From assembly GCF_030272615.1 (NCBI RefSeq), contig NC_081414.1, positions 909,545,009-909,609,008 of the forward strand: 64,000 nucleotides of DNA. Reading direction: 5' to 3'. This DNA is from Cryptomeria japonica (Eukaryota; Streptophyta; Pinopsida; Cupressales; Cupressaceae). The stretch's first letter is position 1, and each line of letters starts with the position of its first letter. Shown here in pieces: positions 46,441 through 58,104 of the stretch. Under the pieces are notes generated by a model that saw only the letters and a program-made list of their open reading frames with translations, was not told the origin of the DNA and did not search any database. Position numbers and translations under genes: made by a program.

Positions 46441-46452
46441 TCTCTGATACCA
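46441..46452 (-). promoter_or_regulatory. Primer-binding site of element C
   Basis: TGGTATCAGAGA on the minus strand, two bases from the LTR end. It is the initiator-Met type, with an 11-base match. Confidence 0.85.
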
Positions 46453-46454
46453 CT

Positions 46455-47257
46455 TGAAGCAGTCACCAGTGAGGAGGAACCTCAAGGAGATCATTCTGGA
46501 CCGGTCAACAAGAGTAAACACAATAGAAACACACAAATATGATGGAGACAATGTAGAACAGATAATTTTATTGCATGAAATTTGATTACATCCAACCAGT
46601 AACAACCGGGTTACAACATACCGACACATAGGCCTAGTAGAATAGGTCACAACCAGGAACTTGAATCGAAATATATATCTTCTAGGCATAGTCTATCTAT
46701 CTGATACTCTGATTGACTCTAATTGATTACATTCTAGAGCATGATTACAAATATATATCGATCCAAAGGATCCAGTCAGCCCAAAAGGGATCAAAACTCG
46801 AAGAACAAGACCTAACGTGCAAAATAAACAAGGTTGGCCTCCGCCAAGAGATTCCTTCAAAAAATCGAAAGGATGAAATGTAGATTGCAGGAAAAGGTTG
46901 GCCACACACCAAGGAGCATTGAAATCAACACCCAAGGCTCCATAAGCTTCAGAATTGGTTTCCTATAGATCACTAGAATAGGTCTCAGACAACCGGTAAC
47001 CAAAGAACAACTGGTAACAAGAAACTGTCATGGAAACCGGTAGCGATATTTTGCCAAAAAGTGATCCAAATGTGATGCAGTCTGAAAGAAAGAAAGATGA
47101 TCAAGTCTTCAAGTAGAATCCAACTCCACAATATCCGGTGAGCCAAAACCGAGACACACAGAAAGGAAAACTGAAACCGCAAAAAAAAAAAAAAAAAGAA
47201 AGGAAAATGTTTTTGGTTGATGCAAGATTGTTGTAAACCGAGGATGCTCCTACGTCA
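46455..47257 (-). repeat. 5' LTR of element C
   Basis: 803 bp, minus strand TGACGTAGGAGCATCC...GGTGACTGCTTCA. It differs from the 3' LTR by scattered substitutions and by an A-run (about 47178-47195) that explains most of the length difference. Confidence 0.9.
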
Positions 47258-48830
47258 TAATTTTAGGTTGAGGATGGGCTATTTGATGTCTATATTGTAT
47301 CTTATGGAAGTTTTCTTCTTTGGGTTCCAGATCTATGTGAAATCTGAGGGTTTTAGGTCTAGTAAAAACTTGTTGTAAGGGGTTTCAGGTCCCCTCAAAA
47401 CATGTTTGATCTATAACAAAAAACTACAAGTTAATTTTTGATATGATCAAACACTATGGTATGGCCAAGCGAGCCTAGAAATGATGGAATATGGGCATGT
47501 ATTGTATTCTTTCTATAACATAGACAAGGTATTTAATGAGAAGATTATTGATATCAATTATTTTGTGGCAAAGACTCCTTAATGGAGGAAAAAGGCTAGA
47601 ATAGTTGTATATATATATTGAATGGCTAAATAGGCCTATGCCATGTTAAAATTGTATTCCAAGGCTCATAAGAAGATGAAGGTTGAGGTGAGAGAATCTT
47701 CAAGGGTAGAAGCAAAATTAGAGGCAAGAGAACAAAGAGACAATGTAAGGACTACTACTAAAAGAAAATAAAAGGAGAAAGAAAAAGATATTCCTCTCAT
47801 CAAGAGTAAGGAAGACCATATTCCTCTCATCAAGAGAATGAATTTTTCTACTTTGCCTCCTCCTACCTCTAGGGAAACCATTCCTTCTCCCCTTAATACA
47901 TATCCAACAAATTTATCTTTAGCTACTCCTCAAACCTCCACTTGTCCAACCAACTTCTTAGACACCAATTCCTTAACCATGTCACACATGCTAAATAGTC
48001 ATTTAAGAAGTTTCTCTTGTTGTTTTAAGAGTCGATCTAGCCCTAGGACTTAAAAGAGGTTGAAAATATCTTCAAAGGTAAAATTTTAATAAGGTGTCAT
48101 TTCCTAGTGTGAAGTCTTTAAGTTACATCTTTACCTCTGAGTGGAGTTTAACATTCATTAGGATTTTAAATACCTTAATCCTTTAAAACATTAACATGTC
48201 TATACCCACATGCCACTAAGAAAAAGGAAAGCCCATCATGCAACTCTACGGTGCTAGATCACTAGGACCCATTTATTTTGATGGGGGCATATAATAGTGA
48301 CATGTAGATCCATGGTGTAAATAGGATGTTCCTTTTTAAAATCTATTTGGCCAAGATCTTTCAAGCATGCCAAAGGTTTACTCAAAATCAAAAAAATTGA
48401 TCTCATCCATCCAAATTGCCTCAATATTCCAAAATTAATGTTCAACATTCAAATTCAAGGGACGACTAGTTACTATTTACAACACGAGCATGAAACACAA
48501 TAATGGTTAAATTAATATTATCGATTGAATTTTGGGTTGTTAAATACAAATAAATATATATATTGGACCATCCTATCTTCTGCAACTCATTGCACTCAAT
48601 TTTGCTTGCTAATTGAAGCTCTAAGAAAAGTTATAGAGAGAAATAGGTTTTCCAAACAATGACTAGCAAAAGCTAATCTTGAACTATAAGTTGAGTCAAT
48701 TTTCAAAATTCTTGCCTTTAAGTCAATAATTTCCAACATAATACATCTAAACAATAATTGAACTCTTTGATTAGTTGAAAAGAAGAACCCTGCTTATAGA
48801 GATAAAAATATGAGCTATAGTAATAGTTAA
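47258..48830. other. AT-rich DNA, no gene recognised
   Basis: 47258-47435 looks like a LINE 3' tail ending in AACAAAAAAC. Beyond it I see short ORFs only (for example 47838-48053 plus, Pro/Ser/Thr-rich) and no motif. A duplicated phrase ATATTCCTCTCATCAAGAG occurs at 47789 and 47819. Confidence 0.4.
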
Positions 48831-48914
48831 AATGAGTAAGAAGGTGGTTGTCTTTGGGCCCTCAAGGAAATTAGATAAAGAATTTTTTAGGTAGATAGAG
48901 GTAAAGAGGGTATC
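48831..48914 (+). pseudogene. N-terminal piece of an interrupted unknown ORF
   Basis: The plus frame starting ATGAGTAAGAAGGTGGTTG encodes MSKKVVVFGPSRKLDKEFFR, then a stop and IEVKR, up to the insertion point of the solo LTR. Coding continues at 50313-50346 and 57302 onward. Family unknown. Confidence 0.5.
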
Positions 48915-50307
48915 TGATGGGGTTCACCTAGCTTGCTCACACTTCACCTAGTTGTTGTTGCTCAATTCCACCAACTCTCTAGGTCTAGCTATGCTCTAAG
49001 ACCTCCAAGTCCTTGTCAATCTCTTCTAGGGATTGCTTCTTGTCAATCTCAAGGTGTTTGCATCAAGTGTTTAACTAGGAACCCTACCAATTCAAAGAGT
49101 TTCCCACATGCTCATCATTGTTGTCTTGACCTCAATTTGTCAATCTTACCTCCTACTGTTGTGAATTGTTGTAGAGATGTGGAGGTGGCTTATAACATGA
49201 TTTGAATACCTTTTGGGTCCATTTGAGGTTTGCATCCATTAGCTTTCTTACCAGTTTCACCATTTTGCCTAGAAAAGGGCTACAAGGAATGAGCCCCTAT
49301 TAAGCCTCCAAAATCTGGTTTTCTAGGGCTTAAAGGAAAACGGTCCAAAAGACCTTGAAACAAGGTTTGATTTTATTCAATCTTACACCTATCCCCAAGT
49401 TATTTCATTGGTTTTGGTTTTTCAACCCACCGTACAATGCCCTAACCCAAAAAATAAGGGTTTTGAAGGGTTTCTAGACCTTCTAACCGGCAGTGACTGG
49501 TCAAGTTTGTGAAATGGGAATCAAATGGTCTCGTCAAGGATTCTCCTTGCATTGGAAACTCTGTAAGACCTTCATGGACCCCTCCAAAAGGTTTGGTTGT
49601 CGTTTTATGCTCACCCCTACACTTTACACTCCAATTTCACCTTGTCTTCTCTAGCCAGGTTGCTCCTGGACTCGCCTAGAACAAGGTGACAGTCATATCA
49701 ATCTTCATCTCTAGAACTTCTCCCTGCATATGTACACTATAAAAGTGGTTTCCTTCCATTTCCCAATAGGCTATGATGGTAGCATGGAGGGATTTCATGG
49801 GGCAACCATTTTACACAAAATTGCTATGTACAAGCCAAAACTAGTTGTTTGAAAACAAAACTTGGAAAACACCAACACACACTAGCTACAAAGCTTGAAA
49901 CTGAAATGAATAACTCTGAAACACACCAAAGAAACTCAATCCATTTGTATTCACATTATGAACAAAATAAGCTAAAATAGTGTCAAATAGTCCGAAAATG
50001 AGTAGTTTCAGAATGTTGAACATACAAAAACAAAAATCCAACCTTGGTAACCATGCAAGAGGAGGTTATTATAGTCTTCCCCATGTGTGGAGGCATTCTA
50101 GAGCATTTTTCTATCCCTAACTCCATCACTAAGTATTTTAGGACAAAAATTGTCATGACAACTTTTGTAACTTTGCACTTTTTGCTTTTCTAACCTATGA
50201 AACCCATTCTAAGTCTCCACCTTCTTCCCAAATTTCTTATCCACCTTTCACTCCATCTTTTTCACCTTCTCATACATTATGGATGATTTTTCCAGCTATG
50301 TCACATA
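48915..50307 (-). mobile_element. Solo LTR related to element B's LTR family
   Basis: Flanked by GTATC on both sides (48910-48914 and 50308-50312). Minus orientation by homology to the B LTR: CCTTGTAGCCC...TAGGCAAAA, CATTGTACGG and CATGACAACTTTT-type blocks occur in the same order. The minus-strand end is ...CCCCATCA at 48915. The other terminus reads TATGTGAC instead of TG, perhaps a mutated TG, or the LTR may start at 50305. ORFs inside (48933-49205) are not genes. Confidence 0.65.
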
Positions 50308-50312
50308 GTATC

Positions 50313-50346
50313 TAACATTGGAGGACAAAAATATTCTAGAAGACCA
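50313..50346 (+). pseudogene. Middle piece of the interrupted unknown ORF
   Basis: Between the solo LTR and element E only 34 bases of older sequence remain. They encode LTLEDKNILED, ending in the target duplication GACCA of E, and the frame continues at 57302. Confidence 0.5.
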
Positions 50347-51252
50347 TGTTGGCATTATACACTCAGATGAGAAAGGTGGATGTTGTGATTGATGGCAACA
50401 AGGTTCCACTAGCTCAACTGGCCATAAAATTCACCTACCTACATCGACAGATACAACAAGGCTTATTCACATCAACAACCATTTTACACCGACAGAAGAT
50501 TATCCCAACATTCCAGGCCGACCTGACAATAAGTATTGTATATGCAAAATAAATTGTAATGTAAATTATAATTGTATGGTCGACATGTTGTATTGTAAAG
50601 ACTCATATATTTATGAGTTCTTGTAGGTCATTTAGAAAGAAGTAAGTGGTAATATGAGTTAAGATAGGATATGATAGCAAATAGTTGTATATGCATTTTG
50701 ATGTGTTTATTTTGGAGTGAATAAGAAGTAGAGCAGAGTGAAGACTATCCTGTATAAGAAGAATCATTTGACAACATACCGGCTAGGATTTTTGGTAGAG
50801 ACATAACCTATATCAGATAGAGCACAACAACAAACTCATCCAACATTTTGATGCAAGTTGTAAGAGCTCATTTTATGTTTACATCAATGTAATGTTGTAG
50901 TCAGTGAGACTCCACTTTTTTTGTTGAGCAGTGAGCTCTAGGCAGTTGGCCTTCCTGCATGTGCAGGCCCCTTTTGTACTAAGTAATATTTATTCATATG
51001 GCCAGTGAGTAAATATTATGGGTCACAAATCCCACCGGGATTTTTCCCTTACTGGGTTTCCTTGCCAAAATATTTGTGTTATGGTGTGCATTGATGTTGA
51101 TTCCTTTATTTCTCTTTACTGCGTTATTGTTTGTTTACTGACATATTAATCTCAGTTACAAAATTGTAAATAAGTTTAAATCTTTCATTTACCGGTTAGA
51201 CACTGATTCACCCCCCCTCTCAATTTCTTTGGGATTAATCAATTATATAACA
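50347..51252 (+). repeat. 5' LTR of element E
   Basis: 906 bp, TGTTGGCATTATACACTC...TTATATAACA; very similar to 56393-57296. Confidence 0.93.
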
Positions 51253-51254
51253 AT

Positions 51255-51268
51255 TGGTATCAAAGCCT
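51255..51268 (+). promoter_or_regulatory. Primer-binding site of element E
   Basis: TTGGTATCAAAGCC. It matches the initiator-Met complement TGGTATCAGAGCC with one G-to-A change and lies two bases from the LTR. Confidence 0.85.
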
Positions 51269-51323
51269 GGTCCTCTATTTGCAAAAGCGTAATAGCTTGA
51301 GGAGGATTCTGAAACCGGTACCC

Positions 51324-52439
51324 ATGGAAAGTTTGAGACAATAGTTGGAAGCGACTCTTGAAGATTTTGATTCAGAAAAATTAAAAAATATCAAACTGGA
51401 AGAAGAACTCAGATCTGCTCAAGAATTCATCAAAGCACTTCAAGAAAACCTGGTCATGGCACAAAGTAGGAGAAAAGAATCACATAAGCAAATGCAAAAA
51501 CAAGATGATGAAGAAAAAGGAACTCTCAAAGATATTGGAGAGAAACTAAGACAAGAGAACAATAACATGAAGAATGAGATGCAAGACTTAACCATGAGAC
51601 TATGTAAGGATATTGAAGATAGAAAGAAGAATCGGGAAGATTTGGCCAGATGACTTAATGAAAGATCAGATGAATCTATAAGGCTTAGTCATGAAAATGA
51701 TATGCTTAAAACAAAGTTGATTCAGATGCAACATGATAAAGAGGAACTTATGAGACAAATTAGTAGTTTGGAAAGTGAATTCGTCACTACAAATGAATAC
51801 AAAGACAAATTCAAAAAAAGCTCAACCAAGCTTGATGATTTGTTGAAAAATCAAAGACTTGATAAAGATGCAGCTGGACTTGGATTTGAACATGAAGAAA
51901 GTTCTAGAACTGCAAATAATCATGATCACAACAAACTGGTAAGGCAACCTAATGCTTATAAATTCAATGGAAAATATTTTAATTGCATCAAATTTGGTCA
52001 TAGAGAAAATCAATGCAGATATAGGAATAATAAGAATACAAACTCATTTACCAGTCAATGTTCCAAATGCAATAAAAATGGTCATCAATCAAATGATTGC
52101 AGAATGAATGTAAAATGCTATGCTTGTGGTAGATTTGGACATCTATCTAATCAATGCAGAACTCAAACCGAGCAAGGTTATGGAAAAGCTATTCAAAGAA
52201 ACAATGTAACTTGTTATGCATGCAACAAGATTGGGCATATTGCAAGATTTTGCAAAAGTAAGAATGTACCGGCAAACAACAAAGGATCTAATGACAAAGG
52301 CAAAGAAAAGGTGAATGAAATCAAGCAAGAATTCTCTAAACAATGGGTCAAGAAGACAGATCAAAGAAATGATGAATCTGGCTCTGCACCGGCAAAACAA
52401 AGCAATCCTGCACTAGCAGGAAATTCTTCATCTAACTAA
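51324..52439 (+). pseudogene. Gag-like ORF of element E: coiled coil and four zinc knuckles
   Basis: 372 codons in one frame from the first ATG after the primer site, broken by two stops (TAG at 51339-51341 and TGA at 51651-51653), each one base from a sense codon. Residues 1-190 are Glu/Lys/Gln-rich heptad-like coiled coil. Four knuckle units follow at about 51976-52253. The first has lost its first Cys (YFNCIKFGHRENQC). The other three are intact (CSKCNKNGHQSNDC, CYACGRFGHLSNQC, CYACNKIGHIARFC). A lysine-rich tail ends it. There is no copia-type gag core (UBN2) that I can see. Expected role: RNA binding and particle formation. Confidence 0.82.
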
Positions 52440-52756
52440 GGAATAATCCTTAGGAGTAAGGCAACTAATTGAAGATCATCTATTTTTCCCCTTAGATAAT
52501 GGTAAGAATTCATAATCCTTCTTTACCAGCACATATGTTGAGTTACAATAGAAATTCACTTAACCGACGAAGCATTTAATGTGGTTGTTAGTTAACTTTT
52601 TGTCTATAAAGCATTGAAATTTCTCATTTTGACTCACCAAGCATTCAAAGAGCACAAAAGTAGAGCACCGACATTCAAGAGTGAAGAAGCAAAGATTTTC
52701 TAGGGCATCCAAGGTTTTCACTTGCATTCAACAGAAAAAGGTATTTATTTTGTGTC

Positions 52757-55700
52757 ATGGCTTCTTCATCTTTCATTCTTGAATTCATAGCAAACCCTAC
52801 TGTTGTGGAGAATATCAAACGTCCTAGGCCATTTTTTAAGATAATTCCTTAGATAGCTAAGATGGATGACTCTATTGAAGCATTTTCAAAAATTCTGAAG
52901 GGAGTCACATTCGCAGAAGACCCTAGGGCATACATTCACTGTAATATTGAAGATTTGTCTGAGGAGATAAAGAACATGTTTATGAAAGTCATCACAAACA
53001 ACCAAGGTGTAATCAAACCTGAACATAAGATTGTGGAAGATTTAGGGTTAGTAGACATCCTTTATATGCCTGAATTCAAAGATGAAATTGTCCAATATGT
53101 TCTAAGTAGAGTTCACGGTGAATTCTTATGGCTTGACACCGTCTTCAAAAATCACCAAGGAAGCTATTAAAGTTGTTATAGGTTTACCCTCTACTGGCAC
53201 AAGGCCTGAGAAGAAGAAGAAAATTCCAAACAAAGGTGTTATGGATCTAACCGATGCTACATCTGATAAAAAATCACTCAAGGTAAGTGACATAAATGAT
53301 GACAATGTTAAATATATTGGTTACAAGGTTGCACATACAAATAGGTTAAATTTTGTTTCCAGTCTATGCATTCATAGTGCTTATGAAATGGTAAATAGTA
53401 ATGCAAAAATTGATCTTTATGAATGGTTAAAAGATGAATTGATAGATAACTTGGACAAAATCAAGGGTGATAAAAAGGGAACATTCAAATTTGGGAATTT
53501 AATTGTATGTTTGATGCTATACTTCTCAAAGGAGATTCCTGGCATAGGCCATAGAGATTTTGCCTATGCTATTTTTGTTGGAAAACATATTAAGGAGGCA
53601 ATTTCCGGCATGGGTTAAGAAGGAAAAAAGAAAGTAAAGGATTACTTCAAAAACTTTCAAGCAAAAATGAAGCAAAGGGAAAGAATCCCTCAGAGTATTG
53701 TTGATAAGTATGACAAATTAATATGCTTTGTTATAAAGTGAGATGAAATATGGATGGAGGCTGTCACACCTAGAACTGTTTGGGTAACAGAAATGGGATA
53801 TGAAGTGGATACCAACATTCTGGAAACTTATGCCAAGAGACTTCTAGATGCCCTATCGGAACCTACTGAGAAGATCTTTGGCACTGTTGAAACCATAGAG
53901 AAAGATATTGCTATTCATAAGCAAAGAAAGAAAAAGGATAAAACATTGAAAGATGCTGCAAAATTTGTCGAAGATGTTACCAAGGGATTATTGAAAATTG
54001 AACAGTTGAGTGATGTTGCTGCAAGCATAAAAGAAAGAAATTTTGACCAGCAACCAGAAACACATGTTTCCCCTTGTTGTTACCTCATCTGAGATTGATA
54101 GTGACAAAGCTGTAGAATTTAAAAGGGTGGATAGGAAGAAGAGAAAATCTCCACCGAAACTTTCTCCATCACCTAAGAAAACAAGTACACTTAGAAAGAA
54201 AGAACAGGGTGTGAGAGAACCTAGTGGTCCAAAGAAGAATATTACATAGAAGCAACTGGCACCAAAGAAATTTGATACACTTTCCCCGACACAGCTCGTT
54301 AACGAAATAATTTAGGATGGTAATCTTAGCAATGTTAGTAAGTTTTATCATTCTTTTGATGATTCGGATAAGAACACTATTGAAGAAAGCATAATCTTGT
54401 ATTTAGATATATATAAGAAAGTTCTTATTGAAGTCATTGATTTTCTCCCCAGTGACTTATATCTAAGACTTGAGGGAAAAAGAATGTCCATCATGGAATT
54501 GGATAAGAAATTGAAGGTTGAAGTATTGTTGGTTGTTCATCTAGCTAAGTCTAGACAAGAAATAGATGAATTGATAGCAGAAGCTAACATAACTATTTTT
54601 GTAAGTGGTCACTGGCAAGTAAGCCTCATGGCCAGCAAGATAAAGGAAATCATAGATGAGACAACAGACAAATGGGATGTTTTCTTTGTGGAGAAAGAGA
54701 AAAGAGAAGAAAAAGAAAGACAAAAAGCTGACAAATCTTTTACTAAGGTATATCAAAAAGGAAATAAAGGGAAGAATAAAGTTGGCAGTGTTCCTGACTT
54801 AAAAATAAAAGATAACTTACCACCACTCGCTTAGGACACCCACCGGTAGTAGCAGAGGTACAGGAAGAAGTACAAAATCAACCCGCAGAAAAGACAATGT
54901 TAGAGGAAGAAAAAGCAACAGATGTCTTTGATCTCGAGTCAAACATTCTATTCACAATGAAGGTTGATACTCAGAACATCAACATTAGAATGGATGATAC
55001 ATCTATTCCAGAAATTGGTAAGGACCACCCCACTGACACTCCTTTAAATATTGATATTGATAAAATAATTATTGATGATGCGAATAAAGTTATAGATAAA
55101 GAAAGCTTTGAGGAGAAGAAATCAGAATCTGTAAATATTGAGATTTGTGACTCACCGGTAAAGGCAGTTGACACTCAACAGGATATAAGTAATGATGACA
55201 TACATATAGATACTACTAAGGGCATCGATGTTGAGATACCGATAGATAAAGAACAAGAACAAACAACATCTGAACTGACAAAGGATAAGAATGAGAATAA
55301 GGAAGAGAAAGAGATTAAGATAACTGAACAGAAAATAGAGGAAGGGTCAAAGAAATCATGAGAAGAGAAGAAAGATATTGCAAAACCTAGCACCTCTCCT
55401 AGTACTTCTATTTTGGATTTCAGACCAACATTTGTCACAGAAGTATTATTGGATTCTATAAAGAAAATAATGGAGTGTAATGCCTTAGCATTTAAGGCTA
55501 TCGATGATTCTCTATCGATTTTGTAGATGATTGCACCGAAGTGCAAGATAGATCATATTATTGGCTCGATAGGTAAATTGGACACATTGTCCAAATTCAT
55601 TTCTGCTAACATTCAGTCATTAGACAAAATAAATGAGGAGACTATTCAAGAAAAAGTTGATAAAGAAAAGGAGGTATTCTTTGGAAAAACAATAAAGGAA

Positions 55701-56073
55701 TGTACTTAGCAGTTTGATACATTGCTATCGGCATAAAATTCTACCATTTTAGAGTATAAGGAATTATATCGGGAAGCTTGTAAACCACATCAACTAACAA
55801 AAGATATTGATAATCAGATCAGAAAAACTCAAAAAGGAAATTGATGATATTGCAGATAACATAATTGATTCTTTGAAACTAACATCAATCATAGAACAGG
55901 AGATGGCTATACATGAGGAGAAGATTGAAAATCTCAAAAAAGAAAAGGCAAGACTGAAAATGAAAACCATGGAGTTGAAGATTAAGTTTGGTCCAAGATT
56001 GGACAATCTAATCACTCACCGAAATGCACTATCAAAGGCTACAATTAAAGGAGATAGATCACCGGAACAGTAA
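52757..56073 (+). pseudogene. ORF2 of element E, unknown family, decayed
   Basis: The start ATG at 52757 (MASSSFILEFIANPTVVENI) is in frame with 52862-53170. A frameshift near 53140 leads to 53118-53618 and 53754-54092 (one frame), then further shifts to 54043-54249 and 54397-54834, 54897-55709, and 55807-56073. In-frame stops lie at 52850, 53616 and 53740. The ORF would be about 1000-1100 residues: an ordered N-terminal 450 residues (FLWLDTVFKITKEAIKVVIG, LYEWLKDELIDNL, MEAVTPRTVWVTEMGYEVD), a lysine-rich linker, a very acidic disordered part (54950-55360) and a C-terminal coiled coil (55810-56000). I do not recognise the family and see no polymerase, protease or integrase motif. Confidence 0.75.
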
Positions 56074-56380
56074 ATGCACTATCTTATCAAAATGATCAAA
56101 CAAAAAAAAACAATAATTACCGACAGTACGAAGTTCATGCAGGATCTAAACTTAGTTCTTGCAGATACTTTTCAAGTTGTACACAACAGACTTCAGGGTT
56201 CTAAGTAATTTTTTGAATTTTTAGAAATTATTTTTGACATCCTTTGTCATTGATGCCAAAGGGGGAGTGGTATGGTGAGAAAAATGAACTGAGTAAAGTA
56301 TGCAGAAGATGAACAGATCATTTTCTTAGGGGGAGCACTCACAGTTTTTGTTTTTTCTCATGAGTTTTGCCATCAATGCT

Positions 56381-56392
56381 AAAGGGGGAGAT
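56381..56392 (+). other. Polypurine tract of element E (with an upstream copy)
   Basis: AAAGGGGGAGAT directly precedes the 3' LTR. The same AAAGGGGGAG, inside a similar ATGCCAAAGGGGGAG context, occurs 123 bases upstream at 56258-56267. Confidence 0.85.
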
Positions 56393-57296
56393 TGTTGGCA
56401 TTATACACTCAGATGAGAAAGGTGGATGTTGTCATTGATGGCAACAAGGTTTCATTGGTTCAACTATCCATAGACTTCACCTATTGGTACCGGCAGATAC
56501 AACAAGGCTTATTCACACTGGCATCCAGTTTACACCGACAGAAGATTATACCGGCATTCTAGGCCGACTTGACAATAGCTATTGTATAAGCGAAATAAAT
56601 TATAATGTAAATTATAATTTTATGGCTGACATGTTGTATTGTAAAGACTCTTATATTTATGAGTTCTTGTAGGTCAATTAAAAAGAAGTAAGCGGTAATA
56701 TGAGTTAAGATAGGATATGATAGTGAATAGTTGTATATGCATTTTGATGTGTTTATTTTGGAGCAAATAAGAAGCAGATCAGAGCAAAGACTATTCTGTA
56801 TAAGCAAAATCATTTGATAGCATACCGGATAGGGTTTTTGGTAGAGGCATAACCAGTATCATACAGAGCACAACAACGAACTCGTCCAACATTTTGATGC
56901 GAGTTGTAAGAGGTAATTTTATGTTTTCATCAGTGTGATGTTGTAGTCAGTGAGACTCCACTTTTGTTGTTGAGCAGTGAGCTCTAGGAAGTTGGCCTTC
57001 CTGCATGTGCAGGCCCCTTTTGTACTAAGTAATATTTATTCATATGGCTAGTGAGTAAATATTGTGGGTCACAAATCCCACCGAGGTTATTCCCTTATCG
57101 GGTTTCCTTGCCAAAATATTTGTGTTATGGTCTGCATTGATGTTGATTCCTTTGTTTCTCTTTACTGCATTATCGTGTGCTTACCGACATATTAATCTCA
57201 GTAAAATTGTAAATAAGTTTAAATCTTTCATTTACCGGTCAGACACTGATTCACCCACCCCTCTCAGTGTCTTTGAGATTAATCAATTATCTAATA
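56393..57296 (+). repeat. 3' LTR of element E
   Basis: 904 bp, TGTTGGCATTATACACTC...TTATCTAATA, followed by GACCA. The last base pairs read TA where the 5' LTR has CA. Confidence 0.93.
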
Positions 57297-57301
57297 GACC
57301 A

Positions 57302-58100
57302 TACCGATGACATTAAGACATTCACCTACAATAAGTTTTTAGATGATTATAATTATGTCAAAACCAAGGAATTTGGGTATTTATCTATTTCTTTGAACAA
57401 GGATGAGAACCAAAAGCAAGTTGTAGAGGAAAGAAACAAGGCACCACCCTCAAAATGGGATAGAATTGGGAGATAAATGATAAGTTCAATTTTAGGATTG
57501 ATAATATCACATTAGAAGAGGGTAGGAAGATGGGAAGAGAAAGCAAAATTCTGTTGTTTCCACATTGGCATCTATGTACTGCCTTGGATTTTGTTATAGT
57601 TAGGAAGCAGAGAAAGCAAATATACTCATCTAAAGAGCAAGTAGAGAAGGACTATTTTGGATCAATTTTTATTCCTGAGCATGAAACCTTGGTGATGTGA
57701 GTATTAGCTCCTAATACAAACAAACCAATTTGGTTCATAATCTAGAGGACTTAAATGGGAGTGCATTGGTAAGGAGAATATCAAAGACACCTACGCTAGA
57801 GGTTGTAGAATTGGTTGTTAATACCACATTATTTAGTAAGGCTACCACTAATACTTTACTTGGAGATAATGAGGCTTTGAAGAGGGATTATATGAAATTG
57901 GCTATAGGGAATAAGGAGATGGAAGCGCATATAGAAATTCTAAAAATTTCTCTAGTACCTGTTGTATCTACTCCAACTTCTACACGAGAATTTACTTTTG
58001 CACAAGAATTTACATCTGATACAAGAATTTATTGTCCACACATATTCTCTTCCTTTGGTACAATTTGTTATGGGTTCTACAATGCAACTAAAATTTTAAA
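57302..58100 (+). pseudogene. C-terminal piece of the interrupted unknown ORF
   Basis: Reading continues from 50346 across element E: DDIKTFTYNKFLDDYNYVKT and so on to the stop at 57474-57476. A new frame follows, with NITLEEGRKMGRESKILLFP, HLCTALDFVIV and FGSIFIPEHETLV, then a stop and APNTNKPIWF. A last open stretch covers 57730-58104. The text reads as real protein sequence with a few stops and shifts, but I do not recognise the family. It could be a gag-like ORF of another element or a host pseudogene. Confidence 0.5.
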
Positions 58101-58104
58101 TTAG

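Larger units (their letters stand above)
41016..47257 (-). mobile_element. Element C: Ty3/gypsy chromovirus, inactivated
   Basis: LTRs at 41016-41790 (3') and 46455-47257 (5'), 6242 bp in all. The primer site TGGTATCAGAGA is at 46452-46441. Minus-strand order: gag with one CCHC-like knuckle, protease, RT, RNase H, integrase, chromodomain. There are several stops, one clear frameshift in RNase H, and losses of key integrase residues. The outer flanks (TATTG left, TAATT right) do not match, so the target duplication has decayed or an end is misplaced. No good purine tract precedes the 3' LTR. Confidence 0.9.
50347..57296 (+). mobile_element. Element E: non-autonomous LTR element with gag and an unknown ORF2
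   Basis: LTRs at 50347-51252 and 56393-57296, with a perfect target duplication GACCA (50342-50346 and 57297-57301). The initiator-Met-type primer site is at 51255-51268 and the purine tract at 56381-56392. Inside are a zinc-knuckle gag (51324-52439) and a long decayed second ORF (52757-56073). I find no protease, RT, RNase H or integrase motif in any frame, and there is room for only one further ORF, so E must have depended on another element. LTR and primer style suggest Ty1/copia, but without RT this is inference. Element D is a relative. Confidence 0.88.
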
